The notes beneath the pieces were generated by a model, which was not told the origin of the DNA, searched no databases, and worked only from the letters and a program-made list of their open reading frames with translations. From Chryseobacterium oranimense (GTDB taxonomy: Bacteria > Bacteroidota > Bacteroidia > Flavobacteriales > Weeksellaceae), in contig NZ_FQWT01000001.1 of NCBI RefSeq assembly GCF_900129755.1, positions 620,001-684,000 on the forward strand: 64,000 nt of DNA. The letters run 5' to 3'. Made by a program: the position numbers and the translations under genes. Positions 27,158 through 36,054 of the stretch are shown here, piece after piece; within the stretch, counting starts at the first letter, position 1; each line of letters opens with the position of its first letter.

Positions 27158-28933
27158 CTAAAAAAATCGTTTAAAAATTGTTTCCTGTTCGGTATCTGAA
27201 TATTCAGCAATCACTTGTTTTGACCAATCAAAATCAAACTTTCCAAACTTATTTTCATCGCCGTTTAAATCAATTTCATCTTCATTGAAAGTAAGTATAT
27301 ATTGAAAGTTATGCAGCTCGTTCGATTTGTGGTACATATAGTTCAGGACATTGGATATTGTTTTGTATGATATGGCGTGAAATACACCATCGTGTACAAG
27401 AAAATCAGGGATATTGCGTTTATCAATCCTGCTTTTTAAGAATACCATTAAATCATACGCTACAATTTTCAAACGTTCCTGTCCCAAAGCATCTGCTTTT
27501 GGAATTTCCAGACTTATTTTAAATGGCAACTGATTTCTTGGCGAAGTAGAGTTTAATGTGATATTAAAATAAGAATTATCAAATTCTTCATCCAAATAGA
27601 TAGCATTTTCAAGAATTTGCTGAAATAATAATCTCAACTCATCAAGATAGGTTTGTTGCTTATTTAGTTCACTAACAATATCTCTCTTTAATTCTGCAAT
27701 GACAATATTGGAATTTCCTAATATTTCCTCTATTTCGTCAATTTCCCTTACAATTGAGGTGTTCCGTTCTAAAAGTGTTTTTTCATTCACTAATCTTTCG
27801 TAGGTACTCTCAATCCTGTCCAATGCACCTCTCTCTTTTAGCAATGAAAATAATTGGCTCCTGTTCTTTTCTAATTTTTCAAGCTGTGTTAAACTTTGGT
27901 CTATTGATGATTGTAATTTCTTTTCTTCTTCCAATAAATATTTATTTCTATTCGCCAGAAGTTGTTTTTTAAAGTCTATAACTTCATCTAAACTCTTTTT
28001 TACAAAGTTGCCAAATGTAGATACGGTTTCATTGTAGAGCTTACGAATTTTGTCCAGGTCGATAGATGTTACATCATTGTAAGAGGATTTGAGTTTTTCT
28101 AATTTACGGTTTGTATTATGATAGATGACAGATTGCTCGTTAATTTCAGATATAACCTGATTTAGCTTTTGCTCTATCTCTTTGTGATTAGCAAGAAAGT
28201 TGTACTCTTTCAGGCTATTCTCAAGTGCTACAATATCTTTTTCGATTTTTAGCCGCTCGGTTCTAAACTCCTGAATATCTTTCCCTGTATCTGCCTTAAC
28301 CTTTTCTGATAATGATTTTACTTTATTATTGTATCTTTCATATTCAGAAGAAACTTCGTTATATTTTAAAAGTGTTTTAGTCGGGAGATTAAGCAAATAA
28401 AAATTATACAACGCCTTTTCTCTTGCATTGGCGTTATAAGAAACAAAATTTAAAGGGTCAACTCTCTGCTGACTTTGCAAGTCATCCTTAACAAAAAATT
28501 CCATCAACGTTCCATATCTTTTTCCCTCAAAGAATACTTCGTTGTTCTCTGTCGGAAAAAATATCCCTTCCAGCAATTTCGGCATTTCAGATTTTTCATA
28601 TTCATCGAGAGCATCCGGTCGCTTCCCGAAAAATATTTTTTTTGTATCGGCAAAGCCCCTCTTGAGAAAATATTTTTGTTCCTGTACTTCAATTTCTAAA
28701 GTAATCGTGTGTTCATCCTCACGTAAAAAGTCATACTTTTTTTGAGCAAATCTTTTTTCTGCTTTACCGCTTAGTAAGGTAAAATCAACAAGCCTGACCA
28801 ACGTAGATTTGCCAATACCATTAATCCCTCGTGCTTCTTTATCCCCAGAGTATTTGCCCAATATGATGTTTATTCCATTGTGAAATGGAACAGCATCTAT
28901 AAGGTTGGTTTCTGAATATATTCTAATTAACAT
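27158..28933 (-). CDS. ABC-3C system ATPase (DUF2326, SMC/Rad50-like)
   Basis: The 591-residue protein has a Walker A motif GINGIGKST (36-44) in an N-terminal ABC half. A long central coiled coil (about 185-450, rich in Glu, Lys, Leu) follows, and then a C-terminal half with the DUF2326-type sequence (KADALGQERLKIVAYDLMVF, then FLVHDGVFH, a Walker B/D-loop-like part). This head-coil-head layout is that of SMC/Rad50-like ATPases that sense or move along DNA. In the ABC-3C class the ATPase acts with a middle component and a C-terminal-domain effector, both encoded just upstream. It overlaps the middle-component gene by 11 bp. Confidence 0.88.
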   Translation of the reverse strand: MLIRIYSETNLIDAVPFHNGINIILGKYSGDKEARGINGIGKSTLVRLVDFTLLSGKAEKRFAQKKYDFLREDEHTITLEIEVQEQKYFLKRGFADTKKIFFGKRPDALDEYEKSEMPKLLEGIFFPTENNEVFFEGKRYGTLMEFFVKDDLQSQQRVDPLNFVSYNANAREKALYNFYLLNLPTKTLLKYNEVSSEYERYNNKVKSLSEKVKADTGKDIQEFRTERLKIEKDIVALENSLKEYNFLANHKEIEQKLNQVISEINEQSVIYHNTNRKLEKLKSSYNDVTSIDLDKIRKLYNETVSTFGNFVKKSLDEVIDFKKQLLANRNKYLLEEEKKLQSSIDQSLTQLEKLEKNRSQLFSLLKERGALDRIESTYERLVNEKTLLERNTSIVREIDEIEEILGNSNIVIAELKRDIVSELNKQQTYLDELRLLFQQILENAIYLDEEFDNSYFNITLNSTSPRNQLPFKISLEIPKADALGQERLKIVAYDLMVFLKSRIDKRNIPDFLVHDGVFHAISYKTISNVLNYMYHKSNELHNFQYILTFNEDEIDLNGDENKFGKFDFDWSKQVIAEYSDTEQETIFKRFF

Positions 28934-29213
28934 TGTCGAATAAACTTGTTTGATTTTCTTCTTGGCTTTCTTTCTTTACCAATTTAATTTTATATCCTTT
29001 TTTCTCAATACTGCCAATTGTATGCAAAAAGGTTAAAGCATACAGAAAAAGGTCGGGTGTTCTATCTTTATCCCTGTTTAAAAACTTATTCATTATATCA
29101 TCCACGATGGTATATTTGTTTTTAAAAGGGGAATTGCCCATAATACTAATAATATCTGCTCCCAATACCATAAGATTGGTTTTAAGATTGCTTTCTGGCT
29201 GCGGTAATATCAT
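28923..29213 (-). CDS. ABC-3C middle component, MC6 type
   Basis: The 96-residue protein begins MILPQPESNLKTNLMVLGADII, the typical opening of ABC-3C middle component 6 proteins. It then looks like a small winged-helix domain (YTIVDDIMNKFLNRD..., with a conserved tendency for LFLYALTFLHTIGSIE). Middle components are thought to link the ATPase to the effector and may bind DNA. Its ATG overlaps the stop of the effector/CTD gene (ATGA) and its 3' end overlaps the ATPase gene by 11 bp. Such tight coupling supports a three-protein complex. Family assignment is from memory of the sequence type. Confidence 0.8.
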   Translation of the reverse strand: MILPQPESNLKTNLMVLGADIISIMGNSPFKNKYTIVDDIMNKFLNRDKDRTPDLFLYALTFLHTIGSIEKKGYKIKLVKKESQEENQTSLFDNVN

Positions 29214-30106
29214 AGTTCATTTTCTGTTTTTCTGCCTATTAAACACTGCTCAAACATATAAAGCAATATAGATTTTACACACTTCACATATTCATCATCT
29301 TTAATGTTTCCATATGCTGTTGTATATTGGTCGGTTAGATTATATAATCTATCCTTGAAATTTCCTGAAAGTTTATTGTAATCATTTATAACTCTTCTTT
29401 TCAGGGTATTAATCTCATCATCGTTATATCCCGAAAGTATATTGGTAATCGTGTTAAATTCTGCCATAACCAGTACCATTTCCGAGTTCATTCCATCCCA
29501 ATCTTCCTGCTCAAAGTTGAGTTCGATTTTCTTTTGGGGAGGGACTAATGATTTCCTGTCGAAATGCAGAGCCTTATCTTCTTCGCTTGAAGCATTCAAT
29601 AAGTCATTAATAATTTCCTGAATATAGTCCTGTATAAAAAAGTTCTCAATCCCCAAATAAGCTGCAAGTTTTCTTTTTTTACTTGATACAAGTTCATCAA
29701 CAATAGAAAGAATTTGGTCTATACCCTTAATCGAAGTATCGCCGTCCAAACTCTGAATTAGCGTAAATTGTTCCGGTGATACTTCGTGGTTTACGTACAT
29801 TTCCCAATTTGGAAATTTGTCTTTCCAGTTTTTCTGGTATTTTTCGAAATCTCCTTCTTTGTTTGTTGCCCCTAAAACTTTCGTTTCAAAATCAGTTTTG
29901 CTATATTTTCTTGGTGCGTAACAAGCCAATATTTTTTGTTCGGGTAAAATAGTACCGTCATTGCCTTTATCCTTATTCCTTCTAATGGGCGTATAGTTAT
30001 CAACGCCATATTTCAAAAGAAACAGTTCATCAATAAATTCTTCGAACTCAAATCCTTCTTTGGATTGAATTTGCATTTTAAAAGCGTTCTTCAATAATTT
30101 ATCCAT
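29210..30106 (-). CDS. ABC-3C C-terminal-domain protein with N-terminal restriction-nuclease-like domain
   Basis: From the start MDKLLKNAF, 8 bp after the XRE gene stop, the protein has 298 residues. The N-terminal ~110 residues match the restriction-endonuclease-like domain found in ABC-3C proteins: a Glu-rich helix (EGFEFEEFIDELFL, 17-30), then KGNDG (47-51) and a strand ACYAP (61-65) where active nucleases have (D/E)xK. The remaining ~170 residues are all-helical and would be the ABC-3C C-terminal domain that docks onto the complex. Because the ExK lysine is missing, the nuclease may be inactive or use another residue. A start at 30148 would overlap the regulator gene by 35 bp and was not preferred. 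Confidence 0.82.
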   Translation of the reverse strand: MDKLLKNAFKMQIQSKEGFEFEEFIDELFLLKYGVDNYTPIRRNKDKGNDGTILPEQKILACYAPRKYSKTDFETKVLGATNKEGDFEKYQKNWKDKFPNWEMYVNHEVSPEQFTLIQSLDGDTSIKGIDQILSIVDELVSSKKRKLAAYLGIENFFIQDYIQEIINDLLNASSEEDKALHFDRKSLVPPQKKIELNFEQEDWDGMNSEMVLVMAEFNTITNILSGYNDDEINTLKRRVINDYNKLSGNFKDRLYNLTDQYTTAYGNIKDDEYVKCVKSILLYMFEQCLIGRKTENEL

Positions 30107-30113
30107 ATACAAA

Positions 30114-30329
30114 TCAGAGTTCCAAATTAATTTTAACTGTACCGTCAAATCCCTTTTCTACTATCTCTTTAAGGGTTTGAAGTTTGATATTATTGCCATA
30201 ATCAGTTTCAACCTTAGAAATGTAACTCCTTTTCTTACCCACTTTTTGGGCTAATTGTTCTTGAGTTAGCTGTCTTTGTTCTCTGGCTTCCTTCAGCATT
30301 TCTCCAATATGTCTGCCTGATATTTTCAT
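30114..30329 (-). CDS. XRE-family HTH regulator of the ABC-3C operon
   Basis: The 71-residue protein from start MKISGRHIG is a compact Cro/CI-type helix-turn-helix (about residues 8-60: LKEAREQRQLTQEQLAQKVGKKRSYISKVETD). It is the first gene of the five-gene minus-strand operon. A longer frame to 30476 exists, but its extra 49 residues have no regulator character and cover the promoter, so the short start is chosen. A good promoter lies at 30367-30397 and overlaps the palindrome TACAAATGTA, which makes autoregulation likely. Small XRE proteins commonly keep defence operons low until invasion. Confidence 0.82.
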   Translation of the reverse strand: MKISGRHIGEMLKEAREQRQLTQEQLAQKVGKKRSYISKVETDYGNNIKLQTLKEIVEKGFDGTVKINLEL

Positions 30330-30364
30330 CTCAAAAAGGATTAAAATTGACTTTATTACGAATG

Positions 30365-30397
30365 TACAAATGTAATTTAAAAGTTGCATTGAACCAA
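30365..30397 (-). promoter_or_regulatory. Promoter and overlapping palindrome of the ABC-3C operon
   Basis: Read on the minus strand, TTG (30397-30395) is followed after 20 bases by TACATTTG (30374-30367). This matches the flavobacterial consensus TTG-N17-23-TAnnTTTG. The -7 box is part of the palindrome TACA-AA-TGTA (30365-30374), a likely operator for the XRE protein whose start codon lies about 38 bp downstream. Confidence 0.7.
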
Positions 30398-30586
30398 CTG
30401 TAAATTGTATAAAAAGCATTTGAAAATTTCCACTCTCGTTCTGAAAATTCCCACCAACAAAGCCACTCACAGCCAAACACTTCCTTTGACTGCCACTTTC
30501 TTATAACGCCTCTTTTTCCACAAGACATTTGTCCCGAAAGCTCGCAAGGTGCGGGATAAAATGTAACAAATAAATGTGTTTCAATT

Positions 30587-30892
30587 ATGGAAAAACAGAG
30601 AAAAAAAGTTTTGCTGGCAGCCGTGGCGATGCTGTCAGGAATTGGTGCGTTCGCACAGGGAAACGGTTCGGCAGGTATCAACGAAGCTACTCAAATGGTA
30701 ACAAGCTATTTCGACCCCGCCACCCAATTAATCTACGCCATCGGTGCGGTGGTTGGGCTCATCGGAGGCGTTAAGGTGTATAACAAATTCAGCTCCGGCG
30801 ACCCTGACACGAGCAAGACTGCGGCAAGCTGGTTTGGTGCGTGTATCTTCCTGATTGTTGCCGCTACCATCCTGCGTTCATTCTTCCTGTAA
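30587..30892 (+). CDS. traE: TraE conjugation protein (DUF4134, pilin-like)
   Basis: The 101-residue protein has a basic N-terminus, a signal-peptide-like helix (about 7-24) and two further membrane helices (about 45-62 and 78-98) with GAVVGLIGGVKVYNKF between. This matches the DUF4134/TraE family, the probable VirB2-like small subunit of the Bacteroidetes (MPF_B) mating channel. It restarts the plus-strand tra operon after the ABC-3C insertion. About 250 bp upstream of it are shared with the divergent XRE gene and must hold a promoter or be read through. Confidence 0.88.
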   Translation: MEKQRKKVLLAAVAMLSGIGAFAQGNGSAGINEATQMVTSYFDPATQLIYAIGAVVGLIGGVKVYNKFSSGDPDTSKTAASWFGACIFLIVAATILRSFFL

Positions 30893-30902
30893 TCCTTTGC
30901 TT

Positions 30903-31235
30903 ATGAATAGTTACAATATTAACAAAGGCATTGGGCGTACAGTAGAGTTCAAAGGATTGAAAGCGCAATACCTGTTCATTTTCGCAGGCGGACTGCTCGG
31001 TACGCTTATTCTCGTGATGATACTGTATATGGCAGGCGTAAACTCTTACATCTGCCTGTTCATCGGAGCAGGGGGTGCTTCGCTCATCGTATGGCAGACC
31101 TTTTCACTGAACCAAAAGTACGGCGAACACGGGCTGATGAAAGTGGGTGCAAGAAAACGGCATCCTCGATACATCATCTGCCGCAAGCCTGTACACAGGT
31201 ATTTAAAATTCACTTCTAAACCAAAAGCCGTATGA
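30903..31235 (+). CDS. traF: TraF conjugation protein (DUF4133, VirB3-like)
   Basis: The 110-residue protein begins MNSYNINKGIGRTVEFKGLKAQY, the usual DUF4133 opening, with two adjacent membrane helices (about 25-45 and 50-68) and a basic C-terminal tail. The start at 30903 is chosen over an upstream ATG at 30855, which would run into the traE gene. Its stop overlaps the traG start by four bases (ATGA). VirB3-like proteins sit in the inner membrane and work with the VirB4 ATPase, which is the next gene. Confidence 0.88.
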   Translation: MNSYNINKGIGRTVEFKGLKAQYLFIFAGGLLGTLILVMILYMAGVNSYICLFIGAGGASLIVWQTFSLNQKYGEHGLMKVGARKRHPRYIICRKPVHRYLKFTSKPKAV

Positions 31236-33736
31236 GAAATGTAGCAAAGACCTCCACTTTGGAAAGCAAATTTCCATTGCTGGCAGTAGAGAACAACTGC
31301 ATACTTTCCAAAGATGCGGACATTACCGCCTGTTTTGAAGTGCGTTTACCGGAACTGTTCACGGTAGCTTCTGCGGAATATGAAGCCATTCACTCCGCTT
31401 GGCACAAGGCGATTAAGACCTTACCCGATTTTACGGTCATTCACAAACAGGATTGGTACATCAAAGAAAGCTACGCCCCCGATTTGGCACAGGAAGATCA
31501 GAGTTTTTTATCGAAATCTTATCAACGCCATTTCAACGAGCGACCATTCCTGAACCACTATTGCTACCTGTTCCTGACAAAAACCACCAAAGAGCGTATG
31601 CGTATGCAAAGCAACTTCAGTTCGCTTTGCAAAGGCACACTCATACCAAAGGAAATCAGGGATAAGGAAGCGATACATCGCTTTATGGAAGCCGTAGCAC
31701 AGTTTGAGCGTATTGTGAACGATAGCGGTTTTGTGAGCCTGCAACGATTGAGCGAAGAAGACATCATCGGTACAAATGAAAAGCAAGGATTGCTGGAACA
31801 GTATTTTACCCTTTCGAGGGAAGCAGGAACGCCGATGCAGGACATCGCACTCGGTGCTGAAGAAGTCCGTATCGGAAACAAAAGGTTGTCTTTGCACACC
31901 CTGTCCGATACGGACGATTTGCCCGGAACGGTATCGGCAGATACACGTTTTGAAAAGCTATCTACCGACCGTAGCGACTGCCGTTTGTCGTTCGCTGCAC
32001 CTGTGGGGTTGTTGTTGAGCTGCAACCATATCTACAACCAGTATTTGTTTTTGGATAACAGCGAAGCGAACCTGCAAAAGTTTGAAAAATCAGCAAGGAA
32101 TATGCACTCATTGGCTCGGTACAGCCGTGCCAACCAAATCAACAAAGAGTGGATAGAAAAGTACCTGAACGAAGCACATTCGTTCGGGCTTTCCTCTGTT
32201 CGTGCGCATTTTAATATTATGGCGTGGTCGGAAGACCCTGCCGAACTCAAACAGCTAAAGAATGATTGCGGTAGTGCGTTAGCACTGATGGAGTGTAAGC
32301 CACGCCACAACACTACGGATGTTGCCACGTTGTATTGGGCTGGAATGCCGGGCAATGCCGGCGACTTTCCGGCAGAGGAAAGTTTTTACACGTTCATAGA
32401 GCCAGCCTTATGCTTCTTTACCGAAGAAACCAATTACCACAATTCGCCGTCCCCATTCGGGGTAAAAATGGCGGACAGGCTTACAGGCAAGCCTATCCAT
32501 TTGGATATATCAGATTTGCCAATGAAGCGTGGCATTATCACGAACCGGAACAAATTCATTCTTGGTCCGTCAGGTTCGGGTAAATCGTTCTTCACAAACC
32601 ATATGGTAAGGCAGTATTTCGAGCAGGGCGCACACGTACTGTTGGTAGATACGGGTAATTCCTATCAGGGTTTGTGCGAATTGATTAAGGGGAAAACCAA
32701 AGGCGAAGACGGGGTTTATTTTACCTATACCGAAGACAATCCCATTGCCTTTAACCCTTTTTATACCGATGACGGCGTGTTCGATATTGAAAAGCGTGAA
32801 AGTATCAAAACTTTGATACTAACGCTTTGGAAAAGGGACGATGAACCGCCGACCCGTTCGGAAGAAGTGGCATTATCCAATGCCGTTAGCGGTTATATCG
32901 AGCGTATCAAAACGGAAAACGTGTACCCATCATTTAACGGCTTCTACGAGTATGTAAAAGGCGATTACCGCAAGGTATTGGAGCAAAAGCAGGTAAGGGA
33001 AAAAGACTTTGACATTGCCAATTTCCTCAACGTATTAGAGCCTTATTACAAAGGCGGCGAATACGATTACCTGCTGAACTCAAACAAGCAGTTAGACCTG
33101 CTTTCCAAACGCTTTATCGTGTTTGAAATTGATGCCATCAAAGACCACAAAATCCTCTTTCCCATAGTCACGATTATCATTATGGAGGTGTTCATCAACA
33201 AGATGCGCCGACTGAAAGGTATCCGTAAGCTCATCCTGATTGAAGAGGCTTGGAAAGCGATTGCCAAAGAGGGAATGGCGGAATACATCAAGTACCTCTT
33301 TAAGACCGTTCGCAAATTCTTCGGAGAAGCGATTGTCGTAACGCAAGAGGTCGATGATATTATCCAGTCGCCCATTGTGAAAGAAAGTATCATCAACAAC
33401 TCCGATTGTAAAATCCTCTTAGACCAGCGCAAGTATATGAATAAGTTTGACGATATACAGGCAATGCTGGGGCTTACCGATAAGGAGAAAGGGCAGGTAC
33501 TTTCTATCAATATGAACAACGACCCATCAAGGCTTTACAAAGAAGTCTGGATTGGTTTAGGTGGTACGCACTCGGCAGTCTATGCCACCGAAGTTAGTTT
33601 GGAGGAATACCTCGCCTATACCACCGAAGAAACCGAAAAAATGGAAGTAATGCAGCTCGCTGCTGAACTGGACGGAAACGTGGAACTCGCCATTAAGCAT
33701 ATCGCTATGCAACGGCGTGACAATTCAAATCAATAG
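31232..33736 (+). CDS. traG: TraG, VirB4-like conjugation ATPase
   Basis: The 834-residue protein has Walker A GPSGSGKS at 445-452 and a Walker B-like LILIEEAWKAIA near residue 670. An N-terminal VirB4-type region of about 400 residues precedes the ATPase half. This is the energy-providing ATPase of the mating-pair channel in MPF_B systems, the longest and best conserved tra gene. Its length is normal. It overlaps traF at its start, and traI follows 27 bp after its stop. No damage is seen. Confidence 0.93.
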   Translation: MRNVAKTSTLESKFPLLAVENNCILSKDADITACFEVRLPELFTVASAEYEAIHSAWHKAIKTLPDFTVIHKQDWYIKESYAPDLAQEDQSFLSKSYQRHFNERPFLNHYCYLFLTKTTKERMRMQSNFSSLCKGTLIPKEIRDKEAIHRFMEAVAQFERIVNDSGFVSLQRLSEEDIIGTNEKQGLLEQYFTLSREAGTPMQDIALGAEEVRIGNKRLSLHTLSDTDDLPGTVSADTRFEKLSTDRSDCRLSFAAPVGLLLSCNHIYNQYLFLDNSEANLQKFEKSARNMHSLARYSRANQINKEWIEKYLNEAHSFGLSSVRAHFNIMAWSEDPAELKQLKNDCGSALALMECKPRHNTTDVATLYWAGMPGNAGDFPAEESFYTFIEPALCFFTEETNYHNSPSPFGVKMADRLTGKPIHLDISDLPMKRGIITNRNKFILGPSGSGKSFFTNHMVRQYFEQGAHVLLVDTGNSYQGLCELIKGKTKGEDGVYFTYTEDNPIAFNPFYTDDGVFDIEKRESIKTLILTLWKRDDEPPTRSEEVALSNAVSGYIERIKTENVYPSFNGFYEYVKGDYRKVLEQKQVREKDFDIANFLNVLEPYYKGGEYDYLLNSNKQLDLLSKRFIVFEIDAIKDHKILFPIVTIIIMEVFINKMRRLKGIRKLILIEEAWKAIAKEGMAEYIKYLFKTVRKFFGEAIVVTQEVDDIIQSPIVKESIINNSDCKILLDQRKYMNKFDDIQAMLGLTDKEKGQVLSINMNNDPSRLYKEVWIGLGGTHSAVYATEVSLEEYLAYTTEETEKMEVMQLAAELDGNVELAIKHIAMQRRDNSNQ

Positions 33737-33763
33737 TCATTAACAATTTAAAATTTCAAGAAA

Positions 33764-34396
33764 ATGAAAAAAATCCTTTTTATGGTGTGTACGGCACTAA
33801 TGCTTGCCGTTGCACCGTCCGCAAAAGCCCAATGGGTAGTAACCGACCCCGCAAACCTTGCATCGGGCATTCTCAACAGTGCGAATGAAATCGTACAGAC
33901 TTCTTCCACCGTAAGCAATGTGGTTAAGAACTTCAACGAAGTGAAGAAAGTGTACGAACAGGGCAAGGAATATTACGACAAGCTGAAAGCCGTCAACAAC
34001 CTTGTGAAAGATGCCCGTAAGGTGCAGCAAACGGTTTTGCTGGTAGGCGATGTTTCGGAAATGTACGTGCAGAATTTCGGCAAGATGATGAACGACCCCA
34101 ATTTCTCGCCGCAAGAGCTGACCGCTATCGGTAACGGCTACTCCGCATTGCTCAATGAAAGTACCGAACTGCTGAAAGAACTGAAGCAAATCGTAACCTC
34201 ATCCAGCCTTTCGCTGAACGACAAAGAGCGTATGGACATCATCGACCGTGTGTACAAAGAAGTAAAAGACTACCACAGTCTTGTACGCTATTACACCAAC
34301 AAAAATATTTCTGTAAGCTACCTGAGAGCGAAAAAGAAAAACGATGCCAAAAGGGTGCTTGACCTATACGGAACTGCTAACCAAAAATACTGGTAA
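33764..34396 (+). CDS. traI: TraI-like conjugation protein (DUF4141)
   Basis: The 210-residue protein has a signal peptide (about residues 1-22, ending AKAQ), then a helical periplasmic region. Heptad-like stretches (SNVVKNFNEVKKVYEQGKEYYDKLKAV) resemble VirB5-like proteins. DUF4141 proteins take this place in CTnDOT-type operons (TraI, not to be mixed up with the F-plasmid relaxase of the same name). traJ starts 2 bp after its stop. traH, which may lie before traI in CTnDOT, is not present. Confidence 0.87.
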   Translation: MKKILFMVCTALMLAVAPSAKAQWVVTDPANLASGILNSANEIVQTSSTVSNVVKNFNEVKKVYEQGKEYYDKLKAVNNLVKDARKVQQTVLLVGDVSEMYVQNFGKMMNDPNFSPQELTAIGNGYSALLNESTELLKELKQIVTSSSLSLNDKERMDIIDRVYKEVKDYHSLVRYYTNKNISVSYLRAKKKNDAKRVLDLYGTANQKYW

Positions 34397-34398
34397 CA

Positions 34399-35394
34399 AT
34401 GGAATGGGATAATCTTCACGAACTCCTGCGTTCGCTTTATGACGATATGATGCCGCTTGCAGGCGATATGGCGGCAGTGGCTAAAGGTCTTGCGGGATTG
34501 GGTGCATTATTCTATGTGGCATTAAAGGTTTGGCAGGCTTTAAGCCGTGCCGAACCTATTGATATGTTCCCATTGTTACGCCCGTTTGCTTTGGGGCTTT
34601 GCATTATGTTTTTCCCAACCATTGTATTGGGAACTATCAATGCAGTGCTAAGCCCCGTTGTAACGGGAACACATTCCATACTCGAAGACCAGGTGCTTGA
34701 CCTGAACAAGCTGCAACAGCAGAAAGACCAACTGGAATATGAAGCAATGGTCAGAAATCCCGAAACCGCCTATATGGTATCGGACGAAGAGTTTGACAAG
34801 AAGCTGGATGAATTGGGCTGGTCGCCCTCCGACATCGGCACGATGGCGGGTATGTATATGGACAGGGGTGCTTATCAAATAGAAAAAGCCATAAAGGATT
34901 GGTTTCGCAATCTACTGGAGATACTCTTTCAGGCGGCGGCTTTGGTTATTGATACCATAAGAACATTTTTCCTGATAGTCCTCTCCATACTCGGACCGAT
35001 TGCCTTTGCAATTTCCGTATGGGACGGCTTTCAGTCCACGCTCACGCAGTGGCTCACGAGGTATGTGAGCGTTTACCTGTGGTTGCCTGTTTCCGATTTG
35101 TTCAGTTCGATGCTGGCAAGGATACAATCGCTGATACTGGAAAAGGATATAGCAATGCTTTCAGACCCGACCTATATACCCGACACCTCCAATACGGTGT
35201 ACATCATCTTTATGATTATCGGCATCATCGGGTACTTCACTATCCCGACAGTAACAGGCTGGGTAATCCAAGCTGGAGGCGCAGGAAACTTTACCCGCAA
35301 TGTAAACTCAACAGCAATGAAAGCAGGAAACCTTGCCGGAGCCGGAGCTGGTTCAACGGTTGGAAACATCGGCGGTCAGTTACTTAAAAAATAA
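34399..35394 (+). CDS. traJ: TraJ conjugation protein (VirB6-like membrane protein)
   Basis: The 331-residue protein has five or more membrane helices (for example around 30-45, 60-85, 175-215 and 270-295) separated by an acidic periplasmic or cytoplasmic loop (about 105-160). The end is Gly/Ala-rich (AGAGAGSTVGNIGG). It matches TraJ of Bacteroidetes conjugative transposons, a polytopic inner-membrane channel part similar in role to VirB6. It is tightly packed after traI, and traK begins 25 bp later. Confidence 0.9.
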   Translation: MEWDNLHELLRSLYDDMMPLAGDMAAVAKGLAGLGALFYVALKVWQALSRAEPIDMFPLLRPFALGLCIMFFPTIVLGTINAVLSPVVTGTHSILEDQVLDLNKLQQQKDQLEYEAMVRNPETAYMVSDEEFDKKLDELGWSPSDIGTMAGMYMDRGAYQIEKAIKDWFRNLLEILFQAAALVIDTIRTFFLIVLSILGPIAFAISVWDGFQSTLTQWLTRYVSVYLWLPVSDLFSSMLARIQSLILEKDIAMLSDPTYIPDTSNTVYIIFMIIGIIGYFTIPTVTGWVIQAGGAGNFTRNVNSTAMKAGNLAGAGAGSTVGNIGGQLLKK

Positions 35395-35419
35395 TGTAAA
35401 ACAATAATCATTCTTAAAA

Positions 35420-36043
35420 ATGGAATTTAAAACGCTAAGAAATATAGAAAACAGCTTTCGGCAGATACGTTTATATGCCATCGTGTTTGCCGTTCTCTGC
35501 ATAGGCGTAGTAGGATTTGCCGTGTGGAAATCGTACAGCTTTGCAAATGAACAAAGGCAAAAAATCTATGTGCTGGATAATGGCAAATCACTGATGCTTG
35601 CCTTGTCGCAGGATGCCAGTATTAACCGACCTGTGGAAGCAAGGGAACACGTCAGGAGATTTCACGAATTGTTCTTCACGCTTGCACCCGATAAGAACGC
35701 TATTGAAAGCAATATGAGCAGGGCGTTCAACCTTGCCGATAAATCAGCTTTCGACTATTACAAAGACCTGTCTGAAAAGGGCTATTACAGCCGTATCATT
35801 TCGGGTAATGTTCAGCAACGAATTGAGGTAGATAGTGTGGTGTGCAATTTCGACAATTACCCCTATGCAGTGCGCACCTATGCCAAACAGTTCATCATCC
35901 GTTCGAGCAACGTAACACGCCGTAACCTGATTACTTCCTGCTATCTCGTCAACTCCGTTCGTTCGGATAACAACCCGCAGGGATTTAACATCGAAAAGTT
36001 TGCGGTAGTAGAAAACAAAGACATCGAAGTTATCGAACGCTAA
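35420..36043 (+). CDS. traK: TraK conjugation protein (VirB8-like)
   Basis: The 207-residue protein has one N-terminal membrane helix (about 15-38) followed by a periplasmic alpha/beta domain, the shape of VirB8-type assembly factors. The sequence is typical of TraK from CTnDOT-like elements (MEFKTLRNIENSFRQIRLY opening). It would link inner-membrane and outer-membrane parts of the channel. The following gene starts 11 bp later. Confidence 0.9.
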   Translation: MEFKTLRNIENSFRQIRLYAIVFAVLCIGVVGFAVWKSYSFANEQRQKIYVLDNGKSLMLALSQDASINRPVEAREHVRRFHELFFTLAPDKNAIESNMSRAFNLADKSAFDYYKDLSEKGYYSRIISGNVQQRIEVDSVVCNFDNYPYAVRTYAKQFIIRSSNVTRRNLITSCYLVNSVRSDNNPQGFNIEKFAVVENKDIEVIER

Positions 36044-36054
36044 AAATTAAGGAT

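Noticed and set aside
27158..28933. Classification of the DUF2326 ATPase as a Lamassu LmuB-like protein
   Set aside because: The partners are an MC6-like and a CTD-like protein as in ABC-3C, and no LmuA/LmuC-like genes are seen.
30331..30681. 116-residue minus-strand frame upstream of the XRE gene
   Set aside because: It overlaps the traE start on the other strand and covers the ABC-3C promoter; no family features are seen.
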